From Streptomyces sp. SCL15-4 (GTDB taxonomy: Bacteria > Actinomycetota > Actinomycetes > Streptomycetales > Streptomycetaceae): a stretch of DNA of 64,000 nt. Below, one piece after another: positions 17,549-26,734 of this stretch. The stretch spans positions 62,001 to 126,000 of the forward strand of contig NZ_JAOBTQ010000001.1 of the NCBI RefSeq assembly GCF_033366695.1. The letters are read 5' to 3'. Below the pieces are notes generated by a model that saw only the letters and a list, made by a program, of their open reading frames with translations, searched no databases and was not told the DNA's origin. The translations under genes were made by a program, and so were the position numbers. Positions within the stretch are counted from its first letter, which is position 1. Every line of letters starts with the position of its first letter.

Positions 17549-18157
17549 ATGCAGCACCTGGACGTTCGCCAGTCCGGCAACGGCATCCTGATCACCTCCT
17601 CCCCTGCCGAGATCGACGGGGCCCCGGCCTCGTGGGCGCTGCGTCTGCGCAACGACGACAACGGCCAGGGGCTGAACGAGCTGGGCGCGGCCCTCGCTGC
17701 CGGGCGAGGTCACGTCCAGGTCATGTCCGAAGGGCCTGGACACAGGACTGTCCTGGCGTGCCTCCCCGACCGCCCCGAAGAAAGCGTCGGCACGCTGGCC
17801 CGGGTCCGCACCAGCGAAGGCCCAAACGGCGACGTCGTCTCCGAGCGGTCCGCGGAACGGCCGATGGGACTGTGGGCCAAGGCCGGGGAGGGCCTCCTGC
17901 GGATCGTGCCGCTGCTCGGTCCGGACGCGCCGCCGGCGGACGACCTCGAGGACTGCCGCCTGTGCCCCGGCTGCTACCGGCCCGTCTACGAGAGCTCTTC
18001 CTCGCACACCCTGATCGGCGCCGGTCCGATGCCGGTGATCGGGCTGTGCAGGCTGTGCGCCGAAGGCGCCACACTTCGCTCGCTGCGCCAGGCCGACGTA
18101 CCCATCGACCCTCAACAGCGCGCAGTCCTCGAGACCGTAGCCGCCGCCATGGCGTAG
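17549..18157 (+). CDS. Hypothetical protein with C-terminal cysteine motif
   Basis: 202 residues. The N-terminal half reads like a small alpha/beta domain (HLDVRQSGNGILITSSPAEI, ALRLRNDDNGQGLNELGAAL). The C-terminal half carries CRLCPGCYRPVYESS and GLCRLCAEGATLRSLR, two C-x2-C pairs likely to bind one zinc. No family recognised. Codon bias is strong, and the gene is followed by a clear hairpin terminator, so it is likely a real transcription unit. Confidence 0.6.
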   Translation: MQHLDVRQSGNGILITSSPAEIDGAPASWALRLRNDDNGQGLNELGAALAAGRGHVQVMSEGPGHRTVLACLPDRPEESVGTLARVRTSEGPNGDVVSERSAERPMGLWAKAGEGLLRIVPLLGPDAPPADDLEDCRLCPGCYRPVYESSSSHTLIGAGPMPVIGLCRLCAEGATLRSLRQADVPIDPQQRAVLETVAAAMA

Positions 18158-18166
18158 CCGGGCCCC

Positions 18167-18196
18167 GGGCAAGCCCCTCCCACAAAGGGCTTGCCC
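18167..18196. terminator. Hairpin terminator, 10-bp perfect stem
   Basis: GGGCAAGCCC pairs with GGGCTTGCCC across ten bases. It lies between a plus-strand gene and a minus-strand remnant, so it can serve both. Confidence 0.65.
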
Positions 18197-18212
18197 AGTG
18201 TCGCACGCGGCG

Positions 18213-18440
18213 TCAGCGGCCGACGGGCTCGGGGTGGCGCCGACGGCGCCGGCCCGGGGTGTCGACGCCGATCGCGTACCAGGACTCGCCCCGCTGGAGC
18301 CGGGGCAGGTTGTTCACCCACACCGCGATGGCGATGCCCTTCACGTCGTCGGCGAGCGCCTTCAGGCGGTTGTCGAGCAGGTGCTCCTCCTTGCCCGCCA
18401 AGACGACGTGCAGCCGCGGGAAGGTCTGGGAGCGGTCTTC
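18213..18440 (-). pseudogene. Replication-relaxation protein, C-terminal fragment
   Basis: The minus strand reads FPRLHVVLAGKEEHLLDNRL, KALADDVKGIAIAVW, LPRLQRGESWYAIGVDTPG. This resembles the end of replication-relaxation proteins, where a 'PRLxVVLAG' strand precedes a helix and a final 'G..Y.IG' segment. Nothing upstream continues it: within about 60 bases the sequence turns into unrelated DNA. Confidence 0.4.
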
Positions 18441-18656
18441 GGTGCCTGTTCCGCCCGCCGGACCGGGTCGATGGACCGCCTGTCAGATCGTGCTTCTGCG
18501 GATATCCAGGTATCCAGGGGTGTCTGAGAGAAGTAGTCGGCGTGATTTCCACCCCTTGACTAGCGCCCTGACGTGCAGGTTTCCCCGTATCCGGGACACG
18601 CTGGGGGCAAGTTGTAGAGCAACCTCCGTTGCCACCCCTGATTGCCACCCGCGGTG

Positions 18657-18684
18657 GGCAAGCCTCCCATGCGGGAGGCTTGCC
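18657..18684. terminator. Hairpin terminator, 12-bp perfect stem
   Basis: GGCAAGCCTCCC pairs exactly with GGGAGGCTTGCC over a four-base loop, immediately beyond the stop of the minus-strand replication-relaxation remnant. Confidence 0.75.
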
Positions 18685-18688
18685 TGGG

Positions 18689-19756
18689 TCACCTTCGGAA
18701 GCGGGAGAACCAGCGGCCCTCGGCCTTCTGCTCGGGCAGAGCCTGCTCCTGCTCCTGGGACCTGCCCGTCCAGCCCAGCTCGATCTGGGACTGCTCGATT
18801 CCTTCCCTCTCCTGCTGGTCGCAGTCCCCGCACAGCGTCGGGCGAGCCTCCATGGGAACGGGACCCCAGCCGGTGCGGTTCACCGCCTTGCACTCGGTGC
18901 AGCGTGGACGACGGGGGTAACGCAGGAAGTCCGTCTGCTTCGCCCAGTCGGGAAGCGGCTCCGGGCGGTCGGCCTCCTGGGTGGCGGCGACAGCCTGGTG
19001 CTTGCACCCGTCGCACAGCTGCGGGTGGGGGTCGACGGGGACTCCCCAGTTCGTCTTCTCGGCGGCCTCCCAGCGTTCGTCGGTGCACCGCGTCCCGCAG
19101 CTGGCGCAGGCAGGCCGGCGGGCCTCGCGCTGGGCGGCTTCCCGTGCGGCTTCGGCTGCCTGCTTCGCCGCCTGCTCCTGAGCCGCCCGCCGCACCTGCG
19201 CCTGGTATTCCTCCTGCCGTGCCCTGGCCGCTTCGCGGGCGCGGGCCTGGGCCGCCTCACGGCGGGGGTTGCCGATCGCGTCCCGCAGGGGCTGCAGGTG
19301 GGTACGGCCCAAGCGCAGGAACGCCGGCCCGGTCGGGCCGTGCTCGCGCAGCTTCTTCAGGCTGGTGGCGATGATGGGGATCTTGCCGTCGTAGTCGTGG
19401 AAGCCCTCCGCCCGCTCCCCTTGCCACAGGTGGCGGGTCAGCTCGTGCAGGCGCGCGATGGTGCGGGCGGGGTTGCGCTCGCCGATGGGGTTGAACACCA
19501 GCAGGACGGGCGGGTGCGCCCTGTCGCCGGAGAAGGTGGCCGGCGCGCTCCAGCGGGTGCGCCACATCGGGCGTTCGGTGCCGTCGGTGTCCTTCACCGT
19601 CCGCCGGAAGAACCGGGCGTACTTCCCCAGCTTGCCGGCGAGCTCCTCACCATAAGGTCGGCAGCGGCTGCCAAGGTGAGCCCTCCACAGATCACCGCGA
19701 GCACGGTCAGCGGGTGACGGTTCGGGCTGTCGCCGGGCCCCTGGTGCGCGGCCCAC
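18689..19756 (-). pseudogene. Replication-relaxation family protein lacking its N-terminus
   Basis: The clear homologous part begins near 19655 with YGEELAGKLGKYARFFRRT, the 'E-L-x-x-K-L-x-R-Y-x-R-F' helix of the family. RWSAPATFSGD, PPVLLVFNPIGERNPARTIA and IPIIATSLKKLREHGP follow. The C-terminus holds a long Ala/Arg/Gln coiled coil and three C-x2-C zinc-ribbon-like modules (CASCGTRC, CDGC, CTEC, CGDC). The N-terminal wing domain is missing. Upstream sequence belongs to a small membrane protein in another frame, so a recombination joint lies near 19650. The open frame extends to 19756, but that part looks non-coding. Confidence 0.6.
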
Positions 19757-19872
19757 ACGGCGAACCCTGCCGTAGCGGCGGCGAACAGGGGCAGGAAGAC
19801 GGCGGACAACGCCATCCGCAAGCCCAGCGGGCTGCGCGCGCTCGTCGGCTCACTGCCGGTGCGCACCCGCAC
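19594..19872 (-). CDS. Small membrane protein, 3' end probably replaced
   Basis: 92 residues with two hydrophobic segments, MALSAVFLPLFAAATAGFAV and LTVLAVICGGLTLAAAADLM. The last 20 residues (RSSPASWGSTPGSSGGR) come from the other frame of the replication-relaxation gene and are likely foreign. This marks a deletion joint. The true start may be the internal ATG before ALSAVF. Confidence 0.4.
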   Translation of the reverse strand: MRVRTGSEPTSARSPLGLRMALSAVFLPLFAAATAGFAVWAAHQGPGDSPNRHPLTVLAVICGGLTLAAAADLMVRSSPASWGSTPGSSGGR

Positions 19873-20103
19873 TCAGCGGCGGCCGGTCGCTCCGGAGCGG
19901 ACGGGAGGTTCCGACGAGCCCCCCGGAATGACCACTCCTGAATCAAGACGGTGGATCCGGGCTCAGTCTGCCCCGACTCCGGTAGGCCATCGGCACTCAA
20001 CACCCAGCGCTAACCGATAAGTTGACGTAGCCTCAGGAATGATCGAGCGTGCCTTGAGAAGTCAACTAGTGACCAGCGATCGGTTGTTCCCGATCCGTTG
20101 GAT

Positions 20104-23100
20104 ATGAGAAACGGGAGGAACTCTTTGTTCCGCCGATTAATCGCCGTAGTGGTGATGATGGCCGGGCTGGCAACGGCACTCGTCGTTCCAGCCTCCGCCA
20201 CCGATTTCCCTGCGGCCACCACGCCCTTGGTCTCCTGGAACATGCAGGGGGCCAACAACGGCGCACCGACGGGCAGCAAGTGGACCAACACGGTCGGGCA
20301 GTTCGCGTTGCAGGTGCCGATCGTGATGGTTCAGGAGGCCGGCCCGGAGCCTCCTCCGGGCAGCACCGCACAGCCCAGCGAGACCTTCACCACGGTCGAC
20401 AGCCAGGGCAACACGCATCAGCACACCGTGCTGCACCACACCTGGGTCGTCGACTCCAGTTGGCGCAATCCCATCCCGACCCGTGAGGTCTACTTCCTGC
20501 AGACCGACGACGACGCGACCAACCCGCGCCGGATCGGCGGCCGGGTCAACATCGCGCTCGTCCTGAGAGAGGCGCCCGACGAGCTGTTAGTCGTCGGCAA
20601 CCCGGTCGACGCCGGCCGGAACGCGCTCGGGGCGCGGTTCGGCAACGAGTGGTACTTCACCTTCCATGGCCTGTCCGGCGGTGGCGGTGACTCCGTGCCG
20701 ATGCTGAGAGCCATCAACGACCGGATCGCGGCCCTCGGGACCCAGAATGGCGTCACCTACCACGTGACGATCGGTGGCGACTTCAACGTCGAGCCGGAGG
20801 ACCTCTCCGCGCGGGCCAACTTCCCGCAGGGCATGCAGATCCGCAGCTCGGGTAGGGCGACCCACCAGGAAGGGCATGAGCTGGATTACTTCGTCACCAC
20901 CCACCTGAATCTCGATACCGCGGTCGATGTCCGCTCCGAGGGCGACTCCGACCACCGGCCGGTCCAGTTCGGCCGGCTCAACGCGGCCGGGCCCACTCCG
21001 TCTCCCGCCGCCAGCCCGGAGATCGACGAGCTCCGGGTGATGCCGGTCGGTGACGGGATCACGGTCGGTGCGAACAGCGCCGACGAGACCGGCTACCGGG
21101 ACGGACTGAGCACCCAGGCGCAGGGCATGACCATCGCTGCGTTGTTCGGTGGCGCGCTCAGTCTCATCTTCAAGCGCACGGATTTCGTCGGTGAGCAGAA
21201 GAACGGCAAGCGCGGCGACCCCGACCACATGGGGTTCGCGGGCAAGGGAATCGACGACATCAAGGCCCAGACGATCCCCGCGCTGACAACACTGCGGCCG
21301 AACATGATGACCCTGATCGCGGGCACGGCCGACCTGACCGGCGGTGCCGACGGCGCCGCGACGGCCGGGAAGATGCGGGGCTTCCTGGACGAGATCTACC
21401 GAACCTCGCCGACGACGACCGTCCTGCTCGGCACCCTGCCGCCGTCGACGAACCCGACGTACCAGGCCCGGATCGACGCCTACAACAGCGCGCTCCGCAC
21501 GATGGCCTACGCCAAGATCCAGGGCGGCGCACGGCTGGTGCTGGTCGACATGGGCGCGGTGACCACGGAGGACATCACCAACGAGATCTACCCGACCGAC
21601 GTCGGCTACAAGAAGATCGCGGACGCCTTCGCCGCAGGCACTCGGATCGCGCTCCTGCAGCACATGATCAGCGGCCGCTCGTACGTCTGGAAGCCGATTG
21701 GCAAGATCCGGGACGCCGCCGCGACCGGCTCGAAGATCGCCTTCCCCGACCTGAACGGCGACGGCAAGGCCGACTTCGCGGTGGTCGGTACGGACGGCAA
21801 GGTCACCGGCTGGCGCAACGACGACCCGACCAAGGAAGCGGTCTCACTGGGCGACATCAGCCCGGCTGACCGCGGGAACGACCCGGATGAGGTCTACTTC
21901 GCCGACCTGGACGGTGACGGCAAGGACGACTACATCCGGATTCTGCCGCCGGCCGACTCGCCGACCGGCATCGTCGCGATGCGGATGTCGCGCAACACCA
22001 GCAGCGGCAACAGCATCAGTTGGGGCACCGCGACGATCGTCGCGAACAACCTCGGCTACCCGCCGCAGATGTACTTCACCGACCTCGACGGTGACCACCG
22101 CGACGACCTGATCACGGTGGACCGGATGAGCTTCCCGACCGCCTGGCAGAACAAGGGCAAGGAAATGCCGACTCCGGGCGGCTGGAGCAAGATCTCGGGC
22201 TTCGGCACTCCGGGTGAGTCGCCCGCCGCGCAGGTCGCCTTCGCCGACATCACCGGTGACGGCAAGGCCGACACGGTCCGGGTCGAGTTCACCACCGGTG
22301 ACGTCCGGGCCTGGGAGAACACCGGCTCGCCGTGGAGCGTCACCTCCGGCTGGAAGTCGCTGGGCGTGATCCGCGCCGGCGACCCGTTCCAGGGCACCAC
22401 CGGGACCTTCGCCGACCTGAACGGCGACGGGATCCAGGACTTCACCCTGACCCGCTCCGGGGCTACGACTACGGCTACGACGGCGAAGACCACCCTCAAG
22501 GCGGCCAAGGCGGCCCAGGAGGCCGCAGCGAGTGGTGCCGGTGACATCGAGGGCTGGCTGGTGCCGAGCTACGGCGACGGCAGCCGCACCGACGGCGGTG
22601 CCGGTGATCTCGGTGTCAACGGCGGTGTCGGCGACCCTATGGAGTCGCACCCCGGTGGCGACGACGGCGGTACGCGGCCGGCCGCGACCGGCGACTGCCG
22701 ACCGGACGGTCTGGCGACCACTCCGGGTGTGGCGACGCCGTACTGCAAGATCTATCAGAGCGACAGCCGCGAATGGCTCGGCGAGGGCCGCAGCCGCCGG
22801 GTCGTGGGCTACTTCAACGGTGGCCGTACGGGCGCCGACGGCACGCCGCACTACCTCGTGAAGAACATCCCATGGTCGAAGGTGACCCACCTCAACTACG
22901 CGTTCGCGTCGGTGGAGAACAACAAGATCAAGGTCGACTCGAACGCCACCCAGAAGGAGTGGCCCGGCGAGGCCGGCGCCGAGATGGATCCCTCGCTGCC
23001 CTACAAGGGGCACTTCAACCTGCTGACGAAGTACAAGCGCCTGCACCCGCGGGTGAAGACGCTGATCTCGGTCGGTGGCTGGGCCGGTTCCGGTGGCTTC

Positions 23101-24858
23101 TACACGATGACCACCAACGCCGACGGCTCGGTCAACCAGGGCGGGATCGACACGTTCTCGAGCTCGGTCGTGGACTTCCTGCGGACCTACGGGTTCGACG
23201 GTGTCGACATCGACTTCGAGTACCCCACGGTCCTCGAGGACACCGGCAATCCGGCCGACTGGGCGGTGTCGAACCCGCGCCGCAAGGGCCTGCCCACGAC
23301 ATACTCCGCGCTGATGAAGGCGCTGCGGGACTCGCTGAACCGGGCTTCGGCCGCGGACGGCAAGTACTACCTGCTCACCTCGGCGTCGTCGGCCTCCGGC
23401 TACCTGGCCCGCGGAATGGCGAACCAGACCGCGCTGAAGTACCAGGACTTCACCAACCTGATGGCGTACGACTACCACGGCACCTGGAACGACGTCGTGG
23501 GCCCGAACGCGGCACTGTTCGACGACGGCAAGGATCCCGAACTGGCCGACCAGTACGCCACCCCGGAGAACGGGAAGATCGGGTACTTCAACACCGACTG
23601 GGCGATGAAGTACATGCGCGGCGCGATGCAGGCCGGGCGCGTCAACATCGGTGTGCCCTACTACACGCGCGGCTGGCAGAACGTCACCGGCGGCACCAAC
23701 GGCCTGTGGGGTACGTCGTCCAAGCCGAACGGCTGCCAGCCGGGTACGGGCATCAAACGGCCGTGCGGTGACGGTGCCTTCGGCATCGACAACATCTGGC
23801 ACGACGAGACCAGCAACGGCAGCGAGCTCGGCTCCGGGACGAACCCGCTGTGGCACGCCAAGAACCTGGAGAAGAACATCACCCCGGTCTACGCCCCCAG
23901 CGTCGGGCTGAAGCCGCACACCGACATCACCGACCGGCGCACGGGCCAGTACACCCGGTACTGGGACGACACCACCAAGACGTCGTGGCTGTGGAACACC
24001 GAGAAGAAGGTGTTCCTTTCGACCGAGGACGAGCAGGGCGTCGACGCGGTCACCGATCTGGTCAAGTCGACCGGTGCGGGCGGCGTAATGATGTGGGAAC
24101 TCGGCGGCGACTACGCCTGCCCGGCCGACGTCCAGCCGGACACCCCGTGCGGGATGGGGTACACGCTGACCACCCGGCTGAACCAGAAGCTGGGCAATGC
24201 CACTGCCTACGACAACAATCTGCGCACCGGCAGCAGCGGTGCCGCGCCGACAGTGACGGCCAACGTGAGCGTCGAGTTGGTCAACTACCCGACTTCGACG
24301 GCGAACCTGTGGCCTTTGCAGCCGACCGTCCGGATCACCAACAACACCGGGCGCACGCTCGGCGGTGGCAAGGACACGAAGCTGTCGTTCGACATCCCGG
24401 CCTCGACGTCATGGCTGGTCAAGGACGGCAACTGGCAAACCGATGCCCAAGGCGGCCAGTGGAAGCTGACACCCGGTACGACGCTCCACCGGATCAGTAC
24501 GACGCTGGACTACTGCCAGATCATCCCGGCCGGGAAGTCGCTCGACCTGCCGATCATCTACTACCTCCCGATCACCGGTCCGGTGAACACGAGTCTGTCG
24601 ATCGGCGGTACAGCATACGCGCCGGTGACCGACAACCTCAAGGGACTCGGTTCGGCGACCCCGCCGGCCGGTGGATGCAGCGCGGGGAACTGGGACGCGA
24701 CCAAGGTCTACTCCCCGGCGAGCCAGCCGATCGAGCAGACCACGGTCAAGTACAACGGCAAGGTCTGGAAGGCCAAGTGGTGGACGCAGGGCAATGCCCC
24801 GGGCACCGGGGCCGACGCCGACCACGAGCCCTGGAAGCTGATCGGCGACGCCGGGTAA
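20104..24858 (+). CDS. Secreted multidomain toxin-like protein: CdtB nuclease, inactive SGNH, FG-GAP, GH18 chitinase, chitin-binding
   Basis: 1584 residues; ATG 20104 is preferred over TTG 20098, neither with a strong ribosome site. A signal peptide (RRLIAVVVMMAGLATALVV, ending ASA) leads to a CdtB/DNase I-type nuclease (about 40-300): WNMQGAN, QEAG (Glu78), GGRVNIAL, FHGL (His188), GGDFNVEP (Asp226, Asn228), LDY and SDHRPV (His284). These catalytic residues match CdtB. An SGNH-like domain (about 310-520) follows with Ser replaced by Gly318, Asn by Ala409 and His by Tyr496. Next come five FG-GAP calcium repeats (DLNGDGKADF type, about 547-775), a linker, and a GH18 chitinase (about 895-1365) with intact DGVDIDFE (Glu1039). 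An NNTG-rich beta domain and a C-terminal chitin-binding module (AKWWTQG) end it. The protein is exported. It plausibly binds and cuts chitin and delivers a nuclease to fungi or insects; delivery is inference. Confidence 0.88.
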   Translation: MRNGRNSLFRRLIAVVVMMAGLATALVVPASATDFPAATTPLVSWNMQGANNGAPTGSKWTNTVGQFALQVPIVMVQEAGPEPPPGSTAQPSETFTTVDSQGNTHQHTVLHHTWVVDSSWRNPIPTREVYFLQTDDDATNPRRIGGRVNIALVLREAPDELLVVGNPVDAGRNALGARFGNEWYFTFHGLSGGGGDSVPMLRAINDRIAALGTQNGVTYHVTIGGDFNVEPEDLSARANFPQGMQIRSSGRATHQEGHELDYFVTTHLNLDTAVDVRSEGDSDHRPVQFGRLNAAGPTPSPAASPEIDELRVMPVGDGITVGANSADETGYRDGLSTQAQGMTIAALFGGALSLIFKRTDFVGEQKNGKRGDPDHMGFAGKGIDDIKAQTIPALTTLRPNMMTLIAGTADLTGGADGAATAGKMRGFLDEIYRTSPTTTVLLGTLPPSTNPTYQARIDAYNSALRTMAYAKIQGGARLVLVDMGAVTTEDITNEIYPTDVGYKKIADAFAAGTRIALLQHMISGRSYVWKPIGKIRDAAATGSKIAFPDLNGDGKADFAVVGTDGKVTGWRNDDPTKEAVSLGDISPADRGNDPDEVYFADLDGDGKDDYIRILPPADSPTGIVAMRMSRNTSSGNSISWGTATIVANNLGYPPQMYFTDLDGDHRDDLITVDRMSFPTAWQNKGKEMPTPGGWSKISGFGTPGESPAAQVAFADITGDGKADTVRVEFTTGDVRAWENTGSPWSVTSGWKSLGVIRAGDPFQGTTGTFADLNGDGIQDFTLTRSGATTTATTAKTTLKAAKAAQEAAASGAGDIEGWLVPSYGDGSRTDGGAGDLGVNGGVGDPMESHPGGDDGGTRPAATGDCRPDGLATTPGVATPYCKIYQSDSREWLGEGRSRRVVGYFNGGRTGADGTPHYLVKNIPWSKVTHLNYAFASVENNKIKVDSNATQKEWPGEAGAEMDPSLPYKGHFNLLTKYKRLHPRVKTLISVGGWAGSGGFYTMTTNADGSVNQGGIDTFSSSVVDFLRTYGFDGVDIDFEYPTVLEDTGNPADWAVSNPRRKGLPTTYSALMKALRDSLNRASAADGKYYLLTSASSASGYLARGMANQTALKYQDFTNLMAYDYHGTWNDVVGPNAALFDDGKDPELADQYATPENGKIGYFNTDWAMKYMRGAMQAGRVNIGVPYYTRGWQNVTGGTNGLWGTSSKPNGCQPGTGIKRPCGDGAFGIDNIWHDETSNGSELGSGTNPLWHAKNLEKNITPVYAPSVGLKPHTDITDRRTGQYTRYWDDTTKTSWLWNTEKKVFLSTEDEQGVDAVTDLVKSTGAGGVMMWELGGDYACPADVQPDTPCGMGYTLTTRLNQKLGNATAYDNNLRTGSSGAAPTVTANVSVELVNYPTSTANLWPLQPTVRITNNTGRTLGGGKDTKLSFDIPASTSWLVKDGNWQTDAQGGQWKLTPGTTLHRISTTLDYCQIIPAGKSLDLPIIYYLPITGPVNTSLSIGGTAYAPVTDNLKGLGSATPPAGGCSAGNWDATKVYSPASQPIEQTTVKYNGKVWKAKWWTQGNAPGTGADADHEPWKLIGDAG

Positions 24859-24873
24859 CCGTTACCCCTCGCC

Positions 24874-24902
24874 GCCTCGTCCCGGCGAGACCGGGACGAG
24901 GC
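24874..24902 (+). terminator. Terminator of the multidomain toxin-like gene
   Basis: GCCTCGTCCCGG pairs exactly with CCGGGACGAGGC over a five-base loop, 15 bases after the stop codon. Confidence 0.85.
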
Positions 24903-24943
24903 GGGCCTGGGCGAGCAAGCCCGCCCCCGATCAGACGCCCTCC

Positions 24944-25025
24944 TGCCCACCGGCAGTCCCGGCGGCACCCCCGAGAACGCCCTTGACAGTCAACCCCCGA
25001 AGGATTTACGACGCAGACCACTTAC
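24944..25025. repeat. Copy of a two-block repeat also found at 42.29 kb
   Basis: The 45 bases at 24944-24988 are identical to 42293-42337, and the 37 bases at 24989-25025 are identical to 42393-42429. Here the two blocks touch; in the other copy 55 bases separate them. The 42 kb copy is the fuller one, so this copy has lost the middle. Confidence 0.8.
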
Positions 25026-25028
25026 TGA

Positions 25029-25125
25029 TCATTTCAGAATCAGACGCTTGGCCAGAGAGTTGGGCGCTGCGATGATGCGGACTCGGCCCTGTTCTCGTAC
25101 AGCTGCAGCGAAGAACATGTAGCGC
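25029..25125 (-). pseudogene. Short C-terminal coding fragment
   Basis: The minus strand reads YMFFAAAVREQGRVRIIAAP then SLAKRLILK and a stop, with good codon use, but no gene continues it upstream. Family unknown. The following 180 bases up to the SnoaL-like gene show nothing else. Confidence 0.3.
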
Positions 25126-25307
25126 TGCGTGATTGCCCTGGTGCTCGTTACGGCCAGGGCGGTGCCCGGCCCGCGCGGGCCGCCGGGCGATGCGGCATCG
25201 GCCAGAAGGGGACGCCGCGGTTCTCGGTGTGGGCAGTCGGAGCGTTTCGCTCCACGCGCGCGCCGTTGGTGTGCGGCGGTGGAGGGGCGCAGGGTGTGGC
25301 CGTGTCG

Positions 25308-25724
25308 TCAGGCGGTGGAGCCGGCCGTGAGCTGGTTCATGATGTCGGCCAGGTTGTAGTGGGCCCGCTTCTCGATGATCTTCCCGTCCTTGAATGTGAA
25401 CAGGTTGAACATGGAGAAACGTACATGCGCTCCGCGTGGGCGGATGCCGTAGTAGTCGCCGCCCTGGTCTCCTTCCACCACGACGTAGGCGCCGACCTTG
25501 TCGGCTTCGGCGACGGTGTCGAGGACCGTCAGACGGATGTCGGAAAAGGCATCGACGTGCTTCTTCTCCGCGTCGATGAACCCTGCGGTACCGGGCCGGG
25601 GGCTGTCGATCTGGGGGTAGAAGACGAAGTCCGGGTGGAACATGCCGGTGAGCGTGTCGTAGTCGCCCTGCTGAAGGGCCTTGTAGAAGCGGTGCACGAG
25701 GCCGGCGTTGGTTCCGGTGGACAT
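25308..25724 (-). CDS. SnoaL/NTF2-like polyketide cyclase-type protein
   Basis: 138 residues, the normal size of a single-domain SnoaL-like protein. Features are the N-terminal helix VHRFYKALQQGDYDTLTGMF, HPDFVFYPQ, then DIRLTVLDTVAEADKVGAYV, FSMFNLFTFKDGKIIEKRAH and the final helix. This cone-shaped fold serves cyclases, isomerases and many proteins of unknown role. It is cytoplasmic. It stands before the metallo-hydrolase gene on the same strand (about 130 bases apart), with which it may share transcription. Confidence 0.8.
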   Translation of the reverse strand: MSTGTNAGLVHRFYKALQQGDYDTLTGMFHPDFVFYPQIDSPRPGTAGFIDAEKKHVDAFSDIRLTVLDTVAEADKVGAYVVVEGDQGGDYYGIRPRGAHVRFSMFNLFTFKDGKIIEKRAHYNLADIMNQLTAGSTA

Positions 25725-25858
25725 GTGATCGGGTCCGTCTCTGTCGTTCTGGCACGGCGCAGAGGACGCCGCGAGGGGTTGCTCCCAGGGTCGGGGCTCG
25801 GCGTGTGGGGAGCCCCGACCCTGGTGCGAGGTCTCAGTTCCTGAGTGGCGGTCCGGGC

Positions 25859-26650
25859 TCAGGCGCGCTGCGTCCAGTCCTGGTCCAGGCGGTCGGTCAG
25901 GCCCGCGGCGGCGAAGGCTGCCTCCAGCTCGTCGCGGCCCTCGGTGAAGTGGGCCCAGCTGTCGTGGTGGACCGGGACGACACGGCGGGCGTCAAGAATC
26001 CGGGTGGCCTCGGCCGCCTGGGCGCTGTCCAGGACGATCAGGTTGCCATCGAAGACCATGGGGAAACGGGGGGCGCCGGCGAACAGGAGGGCGGTGTCGA
26101 TCGGGGCGAAGCGCTCGGCGATCTCCGTGACCGCGTCGAGCGAGGCGTTGTCGCCGCTGACGTAGACCGTCGGCAGTCCCTCTCCCGTCAGGACGAAGCC
26201 GACGACCTGGCCGGCGAAGGGCTCGACCTCCTCACGCGCGCCGGGGCCGTGGATGGCAGGGACCCCGGTCACGCTGATGGTGCCGCCCCCCGGGCGCTCC
26301 AGCTTGATCGACTCCCAGTCGGCCAGGCCCTTGGCCTTTGCTCCGAGGCGCTCGCCGCCGCCGGGGGTGGTGAGGGTGAGGGGGACGTCGGCGAGCAGGG
26401 CGCGGCCGGAGGTGTCGAGGTTGTCGGCGTGCTCGTCGTGGGAGAGCAGGACCACGTCGATGGGGCCGAGCTCGGCAGGGGTAGTGGCGGAGGGGGCGGT
26501 CTTGGTCAGGGTCGGGCCACCGGGCGAGGCGTAGTCGCCGGGGCCGTCGAAGGTCGGGTCGGTCAGGAAGCGCAGACCGCCGTACTCGAACAGGGCGGTC
26601 GGACCGCCGAACGTGCGGACCGGGAACTGGCTGGTGTCGAGCTGGGACAT
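25859..26650 (-). CDS. UlaG-like metallo-beta-lactamase-fold hydrolase
   Basis: 263 residues from ATG 26650, chosen for its GGAG ribosome site; an upstream in-frame start gives six more residues. The motifs are FEYGGLRFLTDPTFDGPGDY, VVLLSHDEHADNLD (the metal-binding loop in the HDxHxDN form common in this branch), GVPAIHGPGAREEVEP, TVYVSGDNASLDAV and VVPVHHDSWAHFTEGRDEL. All metal ligands expected for this subfamily seem present. Such proteins often hydrolyse lactones or act on stress metabolites; the substrate is unknown. The gene is divergent from a CGNR-type regulator, which probably controls it. Confidence 0.85.
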   Translation of the reverse strand: MSQLDTSQFPVRTFGGPTALFEYGGLRFLTDPTFDGPGDYASPGGPTLTKTAPSATTPAELGPIDVVLLSHDEHADNLDTSGRALLADVPLTLTTPGGGERLGAKAKGLADWESIKLERPGGGTISVTGVPAIHGPGAREEVEPFAGQVVGFVLTGEGLPTVYVSGDNASLDAVTEIAERFAPIDTALLFAGAPRFPMVFDGNLIVLDSAQAAEATRILDARRVVPVHHDSWAHFTEGRDELEAAFAAAGLTDRLDQDWTQRA

Positions 26651-26734
26651 CACGTCTCCGTTTCTCACGAAAAAAACCTGCGGTTAACGTGACTTCAGGC
26701 TAGGCAGGCATCACGGAAAAATGCAAGCGCTACC

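Noticed and set aside
21844..23919. 691-codon open frame antisense to the chitinase region
   Set aside because: Shadow of the multidomain gene; composition is Val/Arg/Gly noise without motifs.
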